From the NCBI GenBank assembly GCA_020633495.1, contig JACKDR010000039.1:1-50041 (forward strand): 50,041 bases of DNA, given 5' to 3'. The position numbers were made by a program, and so were the translations under genes. Position 1 is the stretch's first letter; each line of letters starts with the position of its first letter. This document shows positions 9,791 to 18,325 of this stretch, piece by piece. This stretch comes from Kofleriaceae bacterium (GTDB lineage Bacteria > Myxococcota_A > Polyangia > Haliangiales > Haliangiaceae). The notes below the pieces were generated by a model. The model ran no database searches and was not told where the DNA came from. It saw nothing but the letters and a program-made list of their open reading frames with translations.

Positions 9791-10153
9791 TCAGGTGGCC
9801 GGTGGCGCGCGGGCGCCGCGGACCGCGGGCGCCCGATCGCGCCGCGGCAGCGGGACGGTCGCGACCGTGGTCGCGACGGCGCGCCGTGCCGGTGCCGCGA
9901 GCGCGACGGGCGCGGTCGCGACCGAGACCAGCGGCACGAGCGCCGCGGCCAGGGTCCGGCAGGCGTGCGCCGCGCGGGTGCCTGGCTCGGCGGGCGGCGC
10001 CGCCGTCGTGTCGGCGACCGTGATGGCGCCGACGTCGTCACGCCCGCCCGCCGCGATCGCGCGTCCCGTGGCGGCGCCGGCGACCACGATCGCGGCGGCG
10101 AGCGCCACCGCGACGTAGCTCGAGAGCCGGGACCGCCGGGGCGGCAGGTGCAT
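9791..10153 (-). CDS. Small exported or membrane-anchored protein, unknown function
   Basis: About 120 residues from the ATG at 10153 (an in-frame ATG also exists at 10165). The N terminus has basic residues (PPRRSRLSSY) and a hydrophobic segment (VAVALAAAIVVAGAATG) that could be a signal peptide or a membrane anchor. A second hydrophobic stretch follows (LAAALVPLVSVATAPVALAA), and the tail is Arg/Pro-rich. No conserved motif is recognised. Codon use is like its neighbours. It may be a genuine small membrane protein, but overprediction in GC-rich DNA cannot be excluded. Confidence 0.45.
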   Translation of the reverse strand: MHLPPRRSRLSSYVAVALAAAIVVAGAATGRAIAAGGRDDVGAITVADTTAAPPAEPGTRAAHACRTLAAALVPLVSVATAPVALAAPARRAVATTVATVPLPRRDRAPAVRGARAPPAT

Positions 10154-10209
10154 CGCGGTGAGCATAGCGCGGCCGCGGCGCCGCGGCGATGGCGGCCGTG
10201 GCGCGGTCG

Positions 10210-11028
10210 TCAGCCGCCGGGCGGCGGCGGGCACCGCGCCGCGACGTCGACGTGGACGTAGTCGGTCGACAGGTACGACGATCCCTCGCCGCCGCTCCAC
10301 TCGACGATGCCGACCGCGACGGCGGTCGCACCTTCGGCCGCGAACGCGGTGGCGCGGGCGCCCTGGTCGTGGTGCAGGTCGATCGCCGCGGCGTCGGGTG
10401 CCGCCGCCGGATCGTCGCAGCGCAGCTCGAGCCGGCCGACCGCGTGCTCGCTGGCGTCGCCCATGTGCTCGCGCGTGGTGAACCGCAGCCACGCGCCGCC
10501 GATCGCGACCCACGCGTCCGACGGCAGCGGGCGCGTCACGGTCACCGGTGCGTCGAAGCCCGCAGCGGCGAGCCGTCGCGCGGCGTGGTCGAACGCCTCG
10601 GCGTGGACCACGTCGGCGCCGTCGTCGTACTCCTTGCGAGCGATCGGCACGCTGTCGCTGATGGCGCCGACCACGGCGATCGCCTTGTGGCCGAGCCACG
10701 CGACGCCGGGCCGCGGCGCGTAGCGCTCGAAGTCCATCGCGTCGAGCACGCCGTCGACCGAGTCGGCGCCCAGCGACCAGTCGGCGCACGCGTAGGTGTC
10801 GGTGTCGGGCGCGTAGGCGAAGCACGACGGCCGGTCCCAGGTCGGCGCGGTGACGGCGGACGCGGGCGTGGGTGCGGGCACCGGGGGCGCTGCCCCCGCG
10901 ACGGCCGCGGGCCCCGCCGGCGTGGGCGTGCCCGAGCCAGGGGCCGGCGCCCCGGCGCGGCACCCGAACGTCCACCCCAGCGCGACGACGAGCGCGACGA
11001 CGCGGGCTGGCGGGGAGCGGCGGCGCAT
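10210..11028 (-). CDS. Putative secreted lipoprotein of unknown function
   Basis: The 272-residue product starts at ATG 11028 with MRRRSPPARVVALVVALG and an imperfect lipobox (WTFGC). A Pro/Ala/Thr-rich tether of about 40 residues follows. The folded part has CFAYAPDTDTYACADWSLG, a Cys pair that could form a disulfide, then a central alpha/beta region (AIAVVGAISDSVPIARKEYD) and a C-terminal CDDPAAAPDAAAIDLHHDQ segment ending in RCPPPPGG. An even number of cysteines in the mature part fits an extracytoplasmic protein. No family is recognised. It diverges from the histidine kinase gene. Confidence 0.7.
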   Translation of the reverse strand: MRRRSPPARVVALVVALGWTFGCRAGAPAPGSGTPTPAGPAAVAGAAPPVPAPTPASAVTAPTWDRPSCFAYAPDTDTYACADWSLGADSVDGVLDAMDFERYAPRPGVAWLGHKAIAVVGAISDSVPIARKEYDDGADVVHAEAFDHAARRLAAAGFDAPVTVTRPLPSDAWVAIGGAWLRFTTREHMGDASEHAVGRLELRCDDPAAAPDAAAIDLHHDQGARATAFAAEGATAVAVGIVEWSGGEGSSYLSTDYVHVDVAARCPPPPGG

Positions 11029-11102
11029 GACCGGCTCAACGCGTGACGCCCTCCGTGAATTGCACCTCCCGGAGCCGGGGCGCCAGCTCCGGATCGCTCT
11101 GG

Positions 11103-11108
11103 TATGCT
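11103..11108 (+). promoter_or_regulatory. Candidate -10 element of the phosphorelay cluster
   Basis: TATGCT lies 43 bases ahead of the histidine kinase ATG, in the gap to the divergent lipoprotein gene. No good -35 sequence is found at the usual spacing, so the assignment rests on this hexamer alone. Confidence 0.3.
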
Positions 11109-11151
11109 GTCCGGGTCGGCCACCGGTCGTCATGGTGGGGCGGCAGGGGAC

Positions 11152-13080
11152 ATGGACACCGAGCCATCACCAGATCTCGCGCGCGAGAACCAGGACCTGC
11201 GGCGACAGCTCGCCGCCCTCCAGGAGGCCGAGGATCGCTTCCGGCTGTTCTTCGACAACGCGCCGATCGGCAAGACCATCACGGCGCCGGACGGCACGCT
11301 GCTCCGCGTCAACCCGGCGTTCTGCGCGATGGTCGGCTACACCGCGGACGAGCTGATGGCGGCGCGGTTCGCCACGCTGACCCATCCCGGCGACGTCGCG
11401 ATCAGCCAGGACCGCGCGGCCCAGCTGCTCGCCGGGACGATCGACACCGCGACCTTCGAGAAGCGGTATCTCACCCGGACCGGGGGCGTCGTGTGGACCC
11501 AGGTGTCGGTCCGGCTGCAGCGCGACGCCGCCGGCGCCCCGCGCTACTTCATCACCCACGTCATCGACGTCACCGAGGCCCGCACCCAGCGCCTCGCGCT
11601 GCGCGAGGCCGAGGAGGCGTACCGGACCTTCCTCGACAACACCGAGGACGTCGTGACGATCGTCGACGCCGCCGGCGCCTATCGCTACGTCAACCAGGCG
11701 GCCGAGCGGGCGCTCGGCCGCCCGATGGCCGACCTGGTCGGGCGCAGCATGTTCGCGTCGCTCCACCCCGACGACGTCGCCCGGACCCGCGCCGCGTTCG
11801 CGCGCTGGGACGACGAGCGCGTCCGCACCGCCGTCCTCGACAACCGCGTGGTCGGTGCCGACGGCGTCGTGCGCGACCTGTCGTGGACGCTGCTGCCGCG
11901 GCGCGGCGCGGACGGCGCCGTCGACTCCATCTGGTCGATCGGGCGCGACGTCACCGCGCGCAACCTCGCCGACGCCGCGCTGCGGGCCAGCGAGGCGCGG
12001 TTCCGGCGCATCGCCGAGCACGCGCCCGACATGATCTACCGGGTCTCGCTGCCCGACCACCGGGTCGAGTACGTCAGCCCGGTCGTCGAGCGCATCCTCG
12101 GCTACACGCCCGCCGAGATCTACGCGACGCCGACGCTGCTGTCGACGTGCGTCCACCCCGACGCCCGCGCCGTGCGGCGGGCCCTGTGGGATCCGTCGTC
12201 GGTCACCGCGCGTCGCACCGGGCACGACCTGCAGATCATCGCCAAGGACGGCACGGTCAAGTGGATCGACGAACGGACGGTGGTCGTGCACGACGACGCC
12301 GGCGCGCCGGTCGCGATCGAGGGCATCGTCGCCGACATCACGGTCCGCAAGCGCGCGATGCAGGAGCTCGAGCGGTCGAACCGCGAGCTCGAGCAGTTCG
12401 CCTACGTCGCGTCGCACGACCTGCAGGAGCCGCTCCGCATGGTGTCGAGCTACACCCAGCTGCTGGCGCGGCGCTACGGCGACGCCCTCGATCAGGACGC
12501 CCACGACTTCATCGGCTTCGCCGTCGACGGCGCGACCCGCATGCAGCGCCTGATCCAGGATCTGCTCGCGTACTCGCGGGTGACGACCCGAGGCCGGCCG
12601 CTGGGCGACGTCGACGCGGGCGCGGCGCTGCGCGGCGCGCTGGCCAACCTGCAGGCCGCGATCGACGCGTCGGCGGCGGTCGTGACCCAGGAGCCGCTGC
12701 CGCACCTGCCCGCCGATGCCGGCCAGCTCACCCAGCTGTTCCAGAACCTCGTGGCCAACGCGATCAAGTTCCGTCGTCCCGACGAGCCGCCGCGGATCCA
12801 CGTCGGCTGTCGCCGCGTCGCCGGCGCCTGGGAGGTCGCGGTCCGCGACGAGGGCATCGGCATCGATCCGCGGTTCTTCGACCGGATCTTCACGATCTTC
12901 CGGCGGCTCCACACCCAGGACGCCTACCCCGGCACCGGGATCGGCCTGGCCCTGTGCAAGCGGATCGTCGAGCGTCACGGCGGCCGGATCTGGGTCGAGT
13001 CCGCGCTCGATCGCGGCGCGACCTTCAAGTTCACGCTGCCGGCGACGGCCGGCGGCCCGCGCGAAAGTGAGCCACGATGA
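11152..13080 (+). CDS. Cytoplasmic histidine kinase with three PAS domains
   Basis: The 642-residue protein has three PAS/PAC units (about 26-145, 150-272, 280-405), each ending in a typical PAC strand such as FITHVIDVTEAR. A HisKA domain follows with the H-box FAYVASHDLQEPLRM (His422), then a HATPase domain with the N-box QNLVANAIKF, DEGIGID, the F-box DRIFTIFRRLH and GTGIGLALCKRI. No membrane segment or signal peptide is present, so it senses inside the cell, possibly redox, light or a small ligand through PAS. GGGGAC precedes the ATG at 11152. Its TGA overlaps the ATG of the next gene (ATGA), so kinase and receiver are translationally coupled and probably form a cognate pair. Confidence 0.95.
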   Translation: MDTEPSPDLARENQDLRRQLAALQEAEDRFRLFFDNAPIGKTITAPDGTLLRVNPAFCAMVGYTADELMAARFATLTHPGDVAISQDRAAQLLAGTIDTATFEKRYLTRTGGVVWTQVSVRLQRDAAGAPRYFITHVIDVTEARTQRLALREAEEAYRTFLDNTEDVVTIVDAAGAYRYVNQAAERALGRPMADLVGRSMFASLHPDDVARTRAAFARWDDERVRTAVLDNRVVGADGVVRDLSWTLLPRRGADGAVDSIWSIGRDVTARNLADAALRASEARFRRIAEHAPDMIYRVSLPDHRVEYVSPVVERILGYTPAEIYATPTLLSTCVHPDARAVRRALWDPSSVTARRTGHDLQIIAKDGTVKWIDERTVVVHDDAGAPVAIEGIVADITVRKRAMQELERSNRELEQFAYVASHDLQEPLRMVSSYTQLLARRYGDALDQDAHDFIGFAVDGATRMQRLIQDLLAYSRVTTRGRPLGDVDAGAALRGALANLQAAIDASAAVVTQEPLPHLPADAGQLTQLFQNLVANAIKFRRPDEPPRIHVGCRRVAGAWEVAVRDEGIGIDPRFFDRIFTIFRRLHTQDAYPGTGIGLALCKRIVERHGGRIWVESALDRGATFKFTLPATAGGPRESEPR

Positions 13081-13529
13081 CCGACGACCGCGTCACGCCG
13101 ATCGAGATCTTGCTGGTCGAGGACAGCGCGGGCGACGCCCGCCTGGCGCGCGAGGCGCTCGCCGAGAGCAAGCTGCGCAACCGGCTCCACCACGTCGTCG
13201 ACGGCGTCGACGCGATGCGGTTCCTGCGCCGCGAGCCACCCCACGGCGCCGCGCCGCGTCCCGACCTGGTCCTGCTCGATCTCAACCTGCCCGGCATGGA
13301 CGGGCGCGAGGTCCTGGCGGCGATCAAGCAGAGCGAGGACCTGCGACAGATCCCGGTGGTCATCCTGACCGTCTCCGAGGACGAAGCCGACGTGCTGCGC
13401 TCCTACGATCTGCACGCCAACTGCTACATCACCAAACCGCTGGACCTGGGGCAGTTCCTCAAGGTCGTGCGCTCGATCGAGGCGTTCTGGCTCACGATCG
13501 TCAGGCTGCCGCCGTTTGGAGTGGGGTAG
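13077..13529 (+). CDS. Single-domain response regulator
   Basis: The 150-residue protein is a lone receiver domain: ILLVEDSAGDARLA near the N terminus (acidic pocket), the phosphoacceptor in LVLLDLNLPGMDG (Asp68), the switch residue in PVVILTVSED and the conserved Lys in CYITKPLDL. No output domain is present. Receivers of this Rcp1-like type, cotranscribed with PAS/phytochrome-like kinases, usually pass phosphate on or act by protein contact. It overlaps the kinase gene by four bases and ends just before the hybrid kinase gene, placing it between two kinases. Confidence 0.95.
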   Translation: MTDDRVTPIEILLVEDSAGDARLAREALAESKLRNRLHHVVDGVDAMRFLRREPPHGAAPRPDLVLLDLNLPGMDGREVLAAIKQSEDLRQIPVVILTVSEDEADVLRSYDLHANCYITKPLDLGQFLKVVRSIEAFWLTIVRLPPFGVG

Positions 13530-13533
13530 CGAC

Positions 13534-15489
13534 GTGACCGACGCCGCCGCCAGGATCTTGCTGGTCGAGGACAACCCGGGGGACGCCCGGATGATCCGAG
13601 AGCTGCTGCGCGAGCTCCCCGACGCGGCGCCGGTCGAGCACGTCACGGATCTGGCGGCCGCGCTCGAGGCGATCGGCGCCACCGAGCATCGCCTCGTCCT
13701 CACCGATCTCGGCCTGCCCGACAGCGACGGCCTGGCCACCGCGATCGCGGTGATCGCCGCGGCGCCGAGCCTGCCGGTGGTGGTGCTGACTGGCAACGAC
13801 GACGAGCGCCTCGCGCTCGACGCCCTCAAGGCCGGCGCCCAGGACTTCCTGATCAAGGGCGAGATCACCGCCGACCAGCTGCGGCGGGCGATGCGCTACG
13901 CCGAGGGCCGCAAGGAGGTCGAGCAGCAGGCGCGGCGGGCGGAGGAGCACCTGCGCGCGGTGATCGAGGGCGCCCCGATCTCGATCTTCGCCACCGACGA
14001 GCGCGGCATCTTCACGCTGCACGAGGGCCAGGCCCTGGCCCGGGTCGGGATGCAGCGCGGCGACAACGTCGGGCGATCCGCGCACGAGCTGTTCGGCGAC
14101 CTCCCCGTCACCGAGGCCTCGGGCCAGGTGATCACCGGCCGAGACGTGCTGCGGCGGGTCTTCGCCGGCGAGTCCCTGACCGGGCGCACCGAGCTCGCGG
14201 GGGTCGTCTTCGACAACCACTTCTCGCCGCTGCGCGGTCCGCAGGGCCGCGTCCGCGGCTTCCTCGGCATCGCCACCGACGTCACCACGCGGGTCCACGC
14301 GCTGCGCGATCGCGAGGCGCTCGAGCACCAGCTCCGCCAGGCCCAGAAGATGGAGGCGATCGGCGCGCTCGCCGGTGGCGTCGCCCACGACTTCAACAAC
14401 CTGCTGACGGTGATCCTCAGCTGCACCGAGTACGTCCTCGATAGCCTGCCCGCGGACGCCGCGGTGCGCGACGACCTGCTGGAGATCAAGAAGGCCAGCG
14501 ACAGCGCCACCGCGTTGACCCGGCAGCTGCTCACGTTCTCGCGCCAGCGGGTGACGCGCCGCGAGCCGGTCGACGTCAACGGCGTGGTGGCCGGCGTCGA
14601 GCGGCTGGTCCGGCGCCTGCTGGGCGAGGCGATCGAGGTGGTGCATGACCTGGCGGCGGGCGCCGGCGGCCTGGTCATGGCCGACGCCGGTCACCTCGAG
14701 CAGGTCCTGCTCAACCTCGTGGTCAACGCGCGCGACGCCATGCCGCGCGGCGGTCGGCTGACGATCACCACCGCCGACGTCGACCTCGATCGCGAGGAGG
14801 CCGGCCGATACCCCGGGGTCGCGCCGGGCGCCTACGTCGAGCTCGCCGTCGCCGATACCGGCGAGGGCATGGACGAGGCCACGCGCGAGCGGATCTTCGA
14901 GCCGTTCTTCACGACCAAGGCCCCCGGCAAGGGGACCGGCCTGGGGCTCGCGATGGTCTATGGCATCGTCGGCCAGGTCGGCGGCGCCGTCGAGGTCACC
15001 AGCGAGGTCGGCGCCGGCTCGACGTTCCGGGTCCTGCTGCCGCGGGTGACGTCGTCGACGGTCGCCGTGCCGCGGCCGGCCCCGTCGTCGACCGAGTTCG
15101 GCGGCACCGAGACGATCCTGCTGGTCGAGGACTCCGAGGCGATCCGTCGGGTCACCACGCGGATCCTGAGCCGGGCCGGCTACGCCGTGCTGGCCGCGTC
15201 CTCCGGCACCGCGGCGCTCGACGTCGCGGCGCGCCACGCCGGCGCGATCCACCTCGTGCTCACCGACGTCGTCATGCCCGGGCTCGACGGTCCCGCGCTG
15301 GTCGAGGCGCTGCGGCGCCGCCGCCCCGATCTCCGGGTCCTCTACATGACGGGCTACGCCGACGCGACCGTGGTCCACGACGACGTCGTCGAGGCCGGGC
15401 GCGATCTGATCGGCAAGCCGTTCTCGGCGCTCGAGCTGCGGCTCCGGGTCCGGCGCGCGCTCGACGCGCCGACGCCCGGCGCGCGGTAG
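13534..15489 (+). CDS. Hybrid histidine kinase: REC-PAS-HisKA-HATPase-REC
   Basis: The 651-residue protein begins with a receiver (LLVEDNPGDARM; Asp58 in LVLTDLGLPDSDG; Lys in DFLIKGE), then a PAS domain (about 150-255), a HisKA domain with His285 in GGVAHDFNNLLTVI, a HATPase domain (LNLVVNARDAMP, DTGEGMD, IFEPFFTTK, GTGLGLAMVYGIV), and a second receiver (LLVEDSEAIRR; Asp578 in LVLTDVVMPGLDG; Lys in GKPFS). No membrane segment is seen. The N-terminal receiver suggests it takes signals from another kinase, plausibly the one encoded two genes upstream. GTG at 13534 is preferred over an in-frame TTG at 13516 that lies inside the previous gene; GGGG sits ahead of the GTG. Confidence 0.93.
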   Translation: MTDAAARILLVEDNPGDARMIRELLRELPDAAPVEHVTDLAAALEAIGATEHRLVLTDLGLPDSDGLATAIAVIAAAPSLPVVVLTGNDDERLALDALKAGAQDFLIKGEITADQLRRAMRYAEGRKEVEQQARRAEEHLRAVIEGAPISIFATDERGIFTLHEGQALARVGMQRGDNVGRSAHELFGDLPVTEASGQVITGRDVLRRVFAGESLTGRTELAGVVFDNHFSPLRGPQGRVRGFLGIATDVTTRVHALRDREALEHQLRQAQKMEAIGALAGGVAHDFNNLLTVILSCTEYVLDSLPADAAVRDDLLEIKKASDSATALTRQLLTFSRQRVTRREPVDVNGVVAGVERLVRRLLGEAIEVVHDLAAGAGGLVMADAGHLEQVLLNLVVNARDAMPRGGRLTITTADVDLDREEAGRYPGVAPGAYVELAVADTGEGMDEATRERIFEPFFTTKAPGKGTGLGLAMVYGIVGQVGGAVEVTSEVGAGSTFRVLLPRVTSSTVAVPRPAPSSTEFGGTETILLVEDSEAIRRVTTRILSRAGYAVLAASSGTAALDVAARHAGAIHLVLTDVVMPGLDGPALVEALRRRRPDLRVLYMTGYADATVVHDDVVEAGRDLIGKPFSALELRLRVRRALDAPTPGAR

Positions 15490-15503
15490 CGCTCGTGGTT
15501 CTT

Positions 15504-16454
15504 TCACGACGGCGTGTCGTGCGGCGGCGTCGCGGCGTCGTCGTCGGGACGGGCCCGGGCCACCAGCACCGAGCACGTCGCGTGGCGGACCGTGGCTTCG
15601 GCGGTGCTGCCGAGGATCAGCCGGCGCAGGCCGCGCCGGCCGTGGCTGCCGACGACGATCAGGTCGTTGTCGTGGCCGGTGGCCCAGTCCTGGATGCCGT
15701 CCTGGGGATCGCCCTCGCGCAGGTGCCAGGCGATCGTCACGCTGGCGTCGTCGCGCAGCGCGATCGACTCCTCGGCGCGGCGCCGCCCGTGCTCGATCAC
15801 GCCGGCGCGGATCTCGGCGACCGTGGCGTCGACCTCCTCGGCGGCGTGGGCGCGCGACAGCGACGGCACCTGCCACCAGTGGACCAGGTCGATCGTCGCG
15901 CCCTCGGCGGCGACGTCGAAGGCGACGTCGAGCGCGGGCTCGCCGGCGGGCGAGAAGTCGGTGGCGACCAGGATGCGGCGGAAGCCGCCGTCGGCGGCGT
16001 CGGCGGCGCCGCGCGCGATCAGCACCGGGACCTCGGCGGCGCGGACGATGCGCTCGGCGACGCTGCCGAGCAGCAGGCGCGACAGGCCGCGCCGGCCGCG
16101 AGAGCCGACGACGAGCAGGTCGGCGCCCAGCTCGCGCGCCGCCGCCGGGATGGCGTCGTCGGCGAAGCCGTCGACGACGACCTGCGAGATCTCGGCGCCC
16201 TGGCCGGCGAAGCGCGCGTTGAGCTCGGCGAGGGCGTGCTGGTCGGCCGTGACCCGATCGCGCAGCACGTGCAGGTACGCGTCGGCGGTGCCGCGCATCG
16301 AGTCGGGCAGGCCGACCGCCGGGTCGGGGATCGCGGCGGCGTGGACCAGGACGATCCGCGCGCCGCTGCGGCGCGCGATCGCGAGCGCCTGGCGGCACCC
16401 CAGCTCCGACTCGCTCGAGAAGTCGACCCCGACGACGATGGTGCGTAGCGACAT
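15504..16454 (-). CDS. Tandem universal stress protein (two UspA domains)
   Basis: The 316-residue protein holds two UspA domains, about 1-148 and 158-305. Each starts with a beta strand and Asp (TIVVGVDFS; ILVATDFS) and each carries an ATP-binding loop of the form GxxGxxG...GS (GSRGRRGLSRLLLGS and GSHGRRGLRRLILGS), so both halves should bind ATP. Tandem Usp proteins are soluble stress and redox-linked proteins. ATG 16454 is a clear start, and AAGCTA at 16464-16469 reads TAGCTT for this gene 10 bases upstream. The gene is convergent with the hybrid kinase and starts next to the repeat region. Confidence 0.93.
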   Translation of the reverse strand: MSLRTIVVGVDFSSESELGCRQALAIARRSGARIVLVHAAAIPDPAVGLPDSMRGTADAYLHVLRDRVTADQHALAELNARFAGQGAEISQVVVDGFADDAIPAAARELGADLLVVGSRGRRGLSRLLLGSVAERIVRAAEVPVLIARGAADAADGGFRRILVATDFSPAGEPALDVAFDVAAEGATIDLVHWWQVPSLSRAHAAEEVDATVAEIRAGVIEHGRRRAEESIALRDDASVTIAWHLREGDPQDGIQDWATGHDNDLIVVGSHGRRGLRRLILGSTAEATVRHATCSVLVARARPDDDAATPPHDTPS

Positions 16455-16625
16455 GGCAAGGACAAGCTACCACCGGCGCGCGCGAGGCGGGCGCGCCGGC
16501 GGCGCCGCCGCGCGGTGCGACGAAGCGCGCGTTGCGCGCGCGCGTCGGCGGGCGCGGGCCCCGCTCGCGCGCCCGGGCTCGCCGCGCCTGCCCCGAGGTC
16601 GCCGCGCGCGGACGCGCGGCTCAGC

Positions 16626-16652
16626 GCGTGTGAGGATTTCATCCTCACACGC
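16626..16652. repeat. Perfect palindrome in repeat copy 1
   Basis: GCGTGTGAGGAT and ATCCTCACACGC form a perfect 12-bp inverted repeat around the 3-base loop TTC. No T tract follows, so it is not a typical intrinsic terminator. Confidence 0.95.
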
Positions 16653-16732
16653 TCTGTCGATCGGCTCGCTCGCCCGCAGACGGCCTCGCAGCGCCTGCAC
16701 CGAGACCGCCTCGCGCAGACGCTCGGCTCAGC

Positions 16733-16759
16733 GCGTGTGAGGATTTCATCCTCACACGC
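16733..16759. repeat. Perfect palindrome in repeat copy 2
   Basis: Identical to the palindrome at 16626-16652, exactly 107 bases later; both arms and the loop are unchanged. Confidence 0.95.
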
Positions 16760-16936
16760 TCTGTCGATCGGCTCGTTCGCCCGCAGACGGGCTCGCAGCG
16801 CCTGCACCGAGACCGCCTCGCGCAGACGCTCGGCTCAGAGCCTGTAATCCTATCGATCGGATGGCACGGGCGAGCGCGCGACCGGTGGTCCGCCGGCGGC
16901 GCTTCGCCGCCACGGTGCCCACGAGGGTCGTGGTGA

Positions 16937-18261
16937 CTACCCGAGCAGAGTGGCCAGCGGCACCCGGAGCAGGTTGTAGGCGAGGGCGCCCCACAGCAGG
17001 ACGCTGGTGACCTTGTGGGGCCCGCGAACCAGCAGTCGGTCCAGCCCGCGGCGGCAGCGGAGGTCAGCGTTCGTGGTCTCCGCGGTCGCTGCGCGCTGCT
17101 TGTAGATCCCTTGGCCTCGTCGGTTTCCATCCGCGCTCGCCACGCGGCCGTCCGGTCGGTGTCCTCTTTCTTGCGCGCGTGCGGATCCGCGGTCGATTTG
17201 CGCGGTGTGGGTACCGGTGCGAACACGGTCACGCCGCGGCCCTCGGCGGCGTCGATCTGCTCGATCGACACGAAGCCGCCGTCGATCAACAGCTCCTCGG
17301 GCAGGTCGCCGGTGCGGCGCTCGATGTCGTCGAGGGCCGGTCGCGCCAGGCGCGCGTCGCTGCCCGCCGTACTCACGCCCACGCCGACGATGAGTCGGCT
17401 ATCGACGTCGGTCGAGATCTGCAGATTGTACGCGGGCCGAAACCCGCCATCTCCCATCTTCATCACCCGCGCCTGCGGGTCCGTCGTCGACACGCGCGGC
17501 TCTTTCTTGCGGTCCTTCGGGTCGTTCTGTCGACGCTTGATCGCTTCCGCCTCGGGCATCTTCGCCAGCGCCTCTTCGACGCGCCGTCGACGGTCCTCGG
17601 CGCCGCGCAGCTGCGCCGCCTCGTGGCGATCGCGGTGCCCGGGAGCCGCGGCCTCCGCCTTGAGCGCCGCGAGATGCTTGCGCGCCGCCTTGACGTAGTC
17701 CTTCAACCGAAGCTTCCGCCGGAACGACGCCGCCCCGGCAGACGCCCGCACGCGCATTCCGTCGTGCGCCACGCGGCGTAGCGTCACCAGCCCCGCCGCC
17801 ATCAGCTTGCCGAGCACCTCCGTGAGCAACTCGTCCAGCGCTCGCTCGTGCCCCACTCGGAACTTCGCCAGCAAGTTGTGGTTCACGCTCACGCCGCCGC
17901 AGATCCACTTGTACGCGGCGTGCCGCACGCACAGCTCGTCGAGCTCCCGCGCCGACGCCACCCCGTCCGCGGTGGCGTACAGCCACAGGCACACCAGCAT
18001 CTTCGGGTCCGTCGCCGACCGCCCGGCGACCCCTTCACGGGCCTCGATCGGCTCGTAGAACAGCGTCAGGTCCAGCTGCTCCACCGCCGCCCACAGCGTC
18101 CGGGCCGGATGGTCCTCCGGGATCAGCGTGTCGAGGTCGACCACCTCCAGGCCCAGCTGCTCACGCAACACGGTCCGTAGCCGCGGCTTTCCGCGCCGAC
18201 GCTCTACCCCGGCAGGGTTCGAGGTTCCGCCGTCCTGGTCGAACAGATCACGCTGGCTCAT
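16937..18261 (-). pseudogene. IS1182-like transposase, frame-broken near the C terminus
   Basis: Starting at ATG 18261, the protein has the N-terminal DUF772-type DNA-binding region (VVDLDTLIPEDHPARTLW, then TDPKMLVCLWLYATADGV) and DDE residues in STTDPQARVMKMGDGGFRP and ELLIDGGF. Near 17110-17118 the frame shifts by the equivalent of one missing base. The C-terminal part continues in the next frame (GIYKQRAATAETTNADLR, then LVRGPHKVTSVLLWGALAYN) and stops at 16937. The expected catalytic Glu lies after the break, so the product as read would be inactive. Corrected length is 441 residues, normal for the family. IS1182 transposases are usually one frame, and no canonical slippery heptamer is seen at the break. 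Confidence 0.88.
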
Positions 18262-18279
18262 GCCGAGAGCAGATCAACC

Positions 18280-18307
18280 GGCGGTCCGGATGTCGATCCG
18301 GACCGCC
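18280..18307. repeat. Perfect 12-bp hairpin upstream of the transposase
   Basis: GGCGGTCCGGAT and ATCCGGACCGCC pair perfectly around the loop GTCG. It sits between the transposase start (18261) and the PilZ gene stop (18326). It may belong to the insertion sequence end or serve as a PilZ gene terminator. Its GGAT/ATCC tip resembles that of the palindromes on the other side of the transposase. Confidence 0.9.
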
Positions 18308-18325
18308 CGAAAAGATCACAACCTC

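Larger units (their letters stand above)
16622..16835. repeat. Two tandem copies of a 107-bp repeat
   Basis: Copies at 16622-16728 and 16729-16835 differ at only two positions (C/T and C/G). A third copy begins at 16836 but lacks the palindrome and fades after about 25 bases (cagagcctgt...tcgatcgg). The period is not a multiple of three, so it does not encode a peptide repeat. Each unit holds one perfect 27-bp palindrome followed by TCTGTCGATCGG. Confidence 0.95.
16455..16936. other. Gene-free region with repeats between usp and transposase
   Basis: This 482-base stretch holds no gene I can support. It contains a purine/pyrimidine-skewed GCGC-rich segment (about 16485-16620), two copies of a 107-bp repeat with palindromes, a degenerate third start at 16836, and a 7-bp hairpin GGCGGCG/CGCCGCC (about 16897-16913) just past the transposase stop. 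Open frames here are by-products of low stop-codon density. No terminal inverted repeat of the insertion sequence could be fixed by eye. Confidence 0.7.

Noticed and set aside
16622..16852. CRISPR array
   Set aside because: Only two direct copies with no unique spacers between them; the whole 107-bp unit is repeated.
16467..16936. Open frames across the 107-bp repeats
   Set aside because: The repeat period is not a multiple of three, the peptides change frame between copies and are Arg/Ala/Ser-rich. No start signals were found.
17100..17130. Programmed -1 frameshift in the transposase
   Set aside because: The sequence AAGGGATC is not a canonical slippery heptamer and this family usually has a single frame. 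A missing base fits better, as in the neighbouring broken genes.
18210..18230. GGTTCGAGG as a tRNA T-loop
   Set aside because: It lies inside the N-terminal coding part of the transposase and no matching acceptor, D or anticodon stems are found around it.
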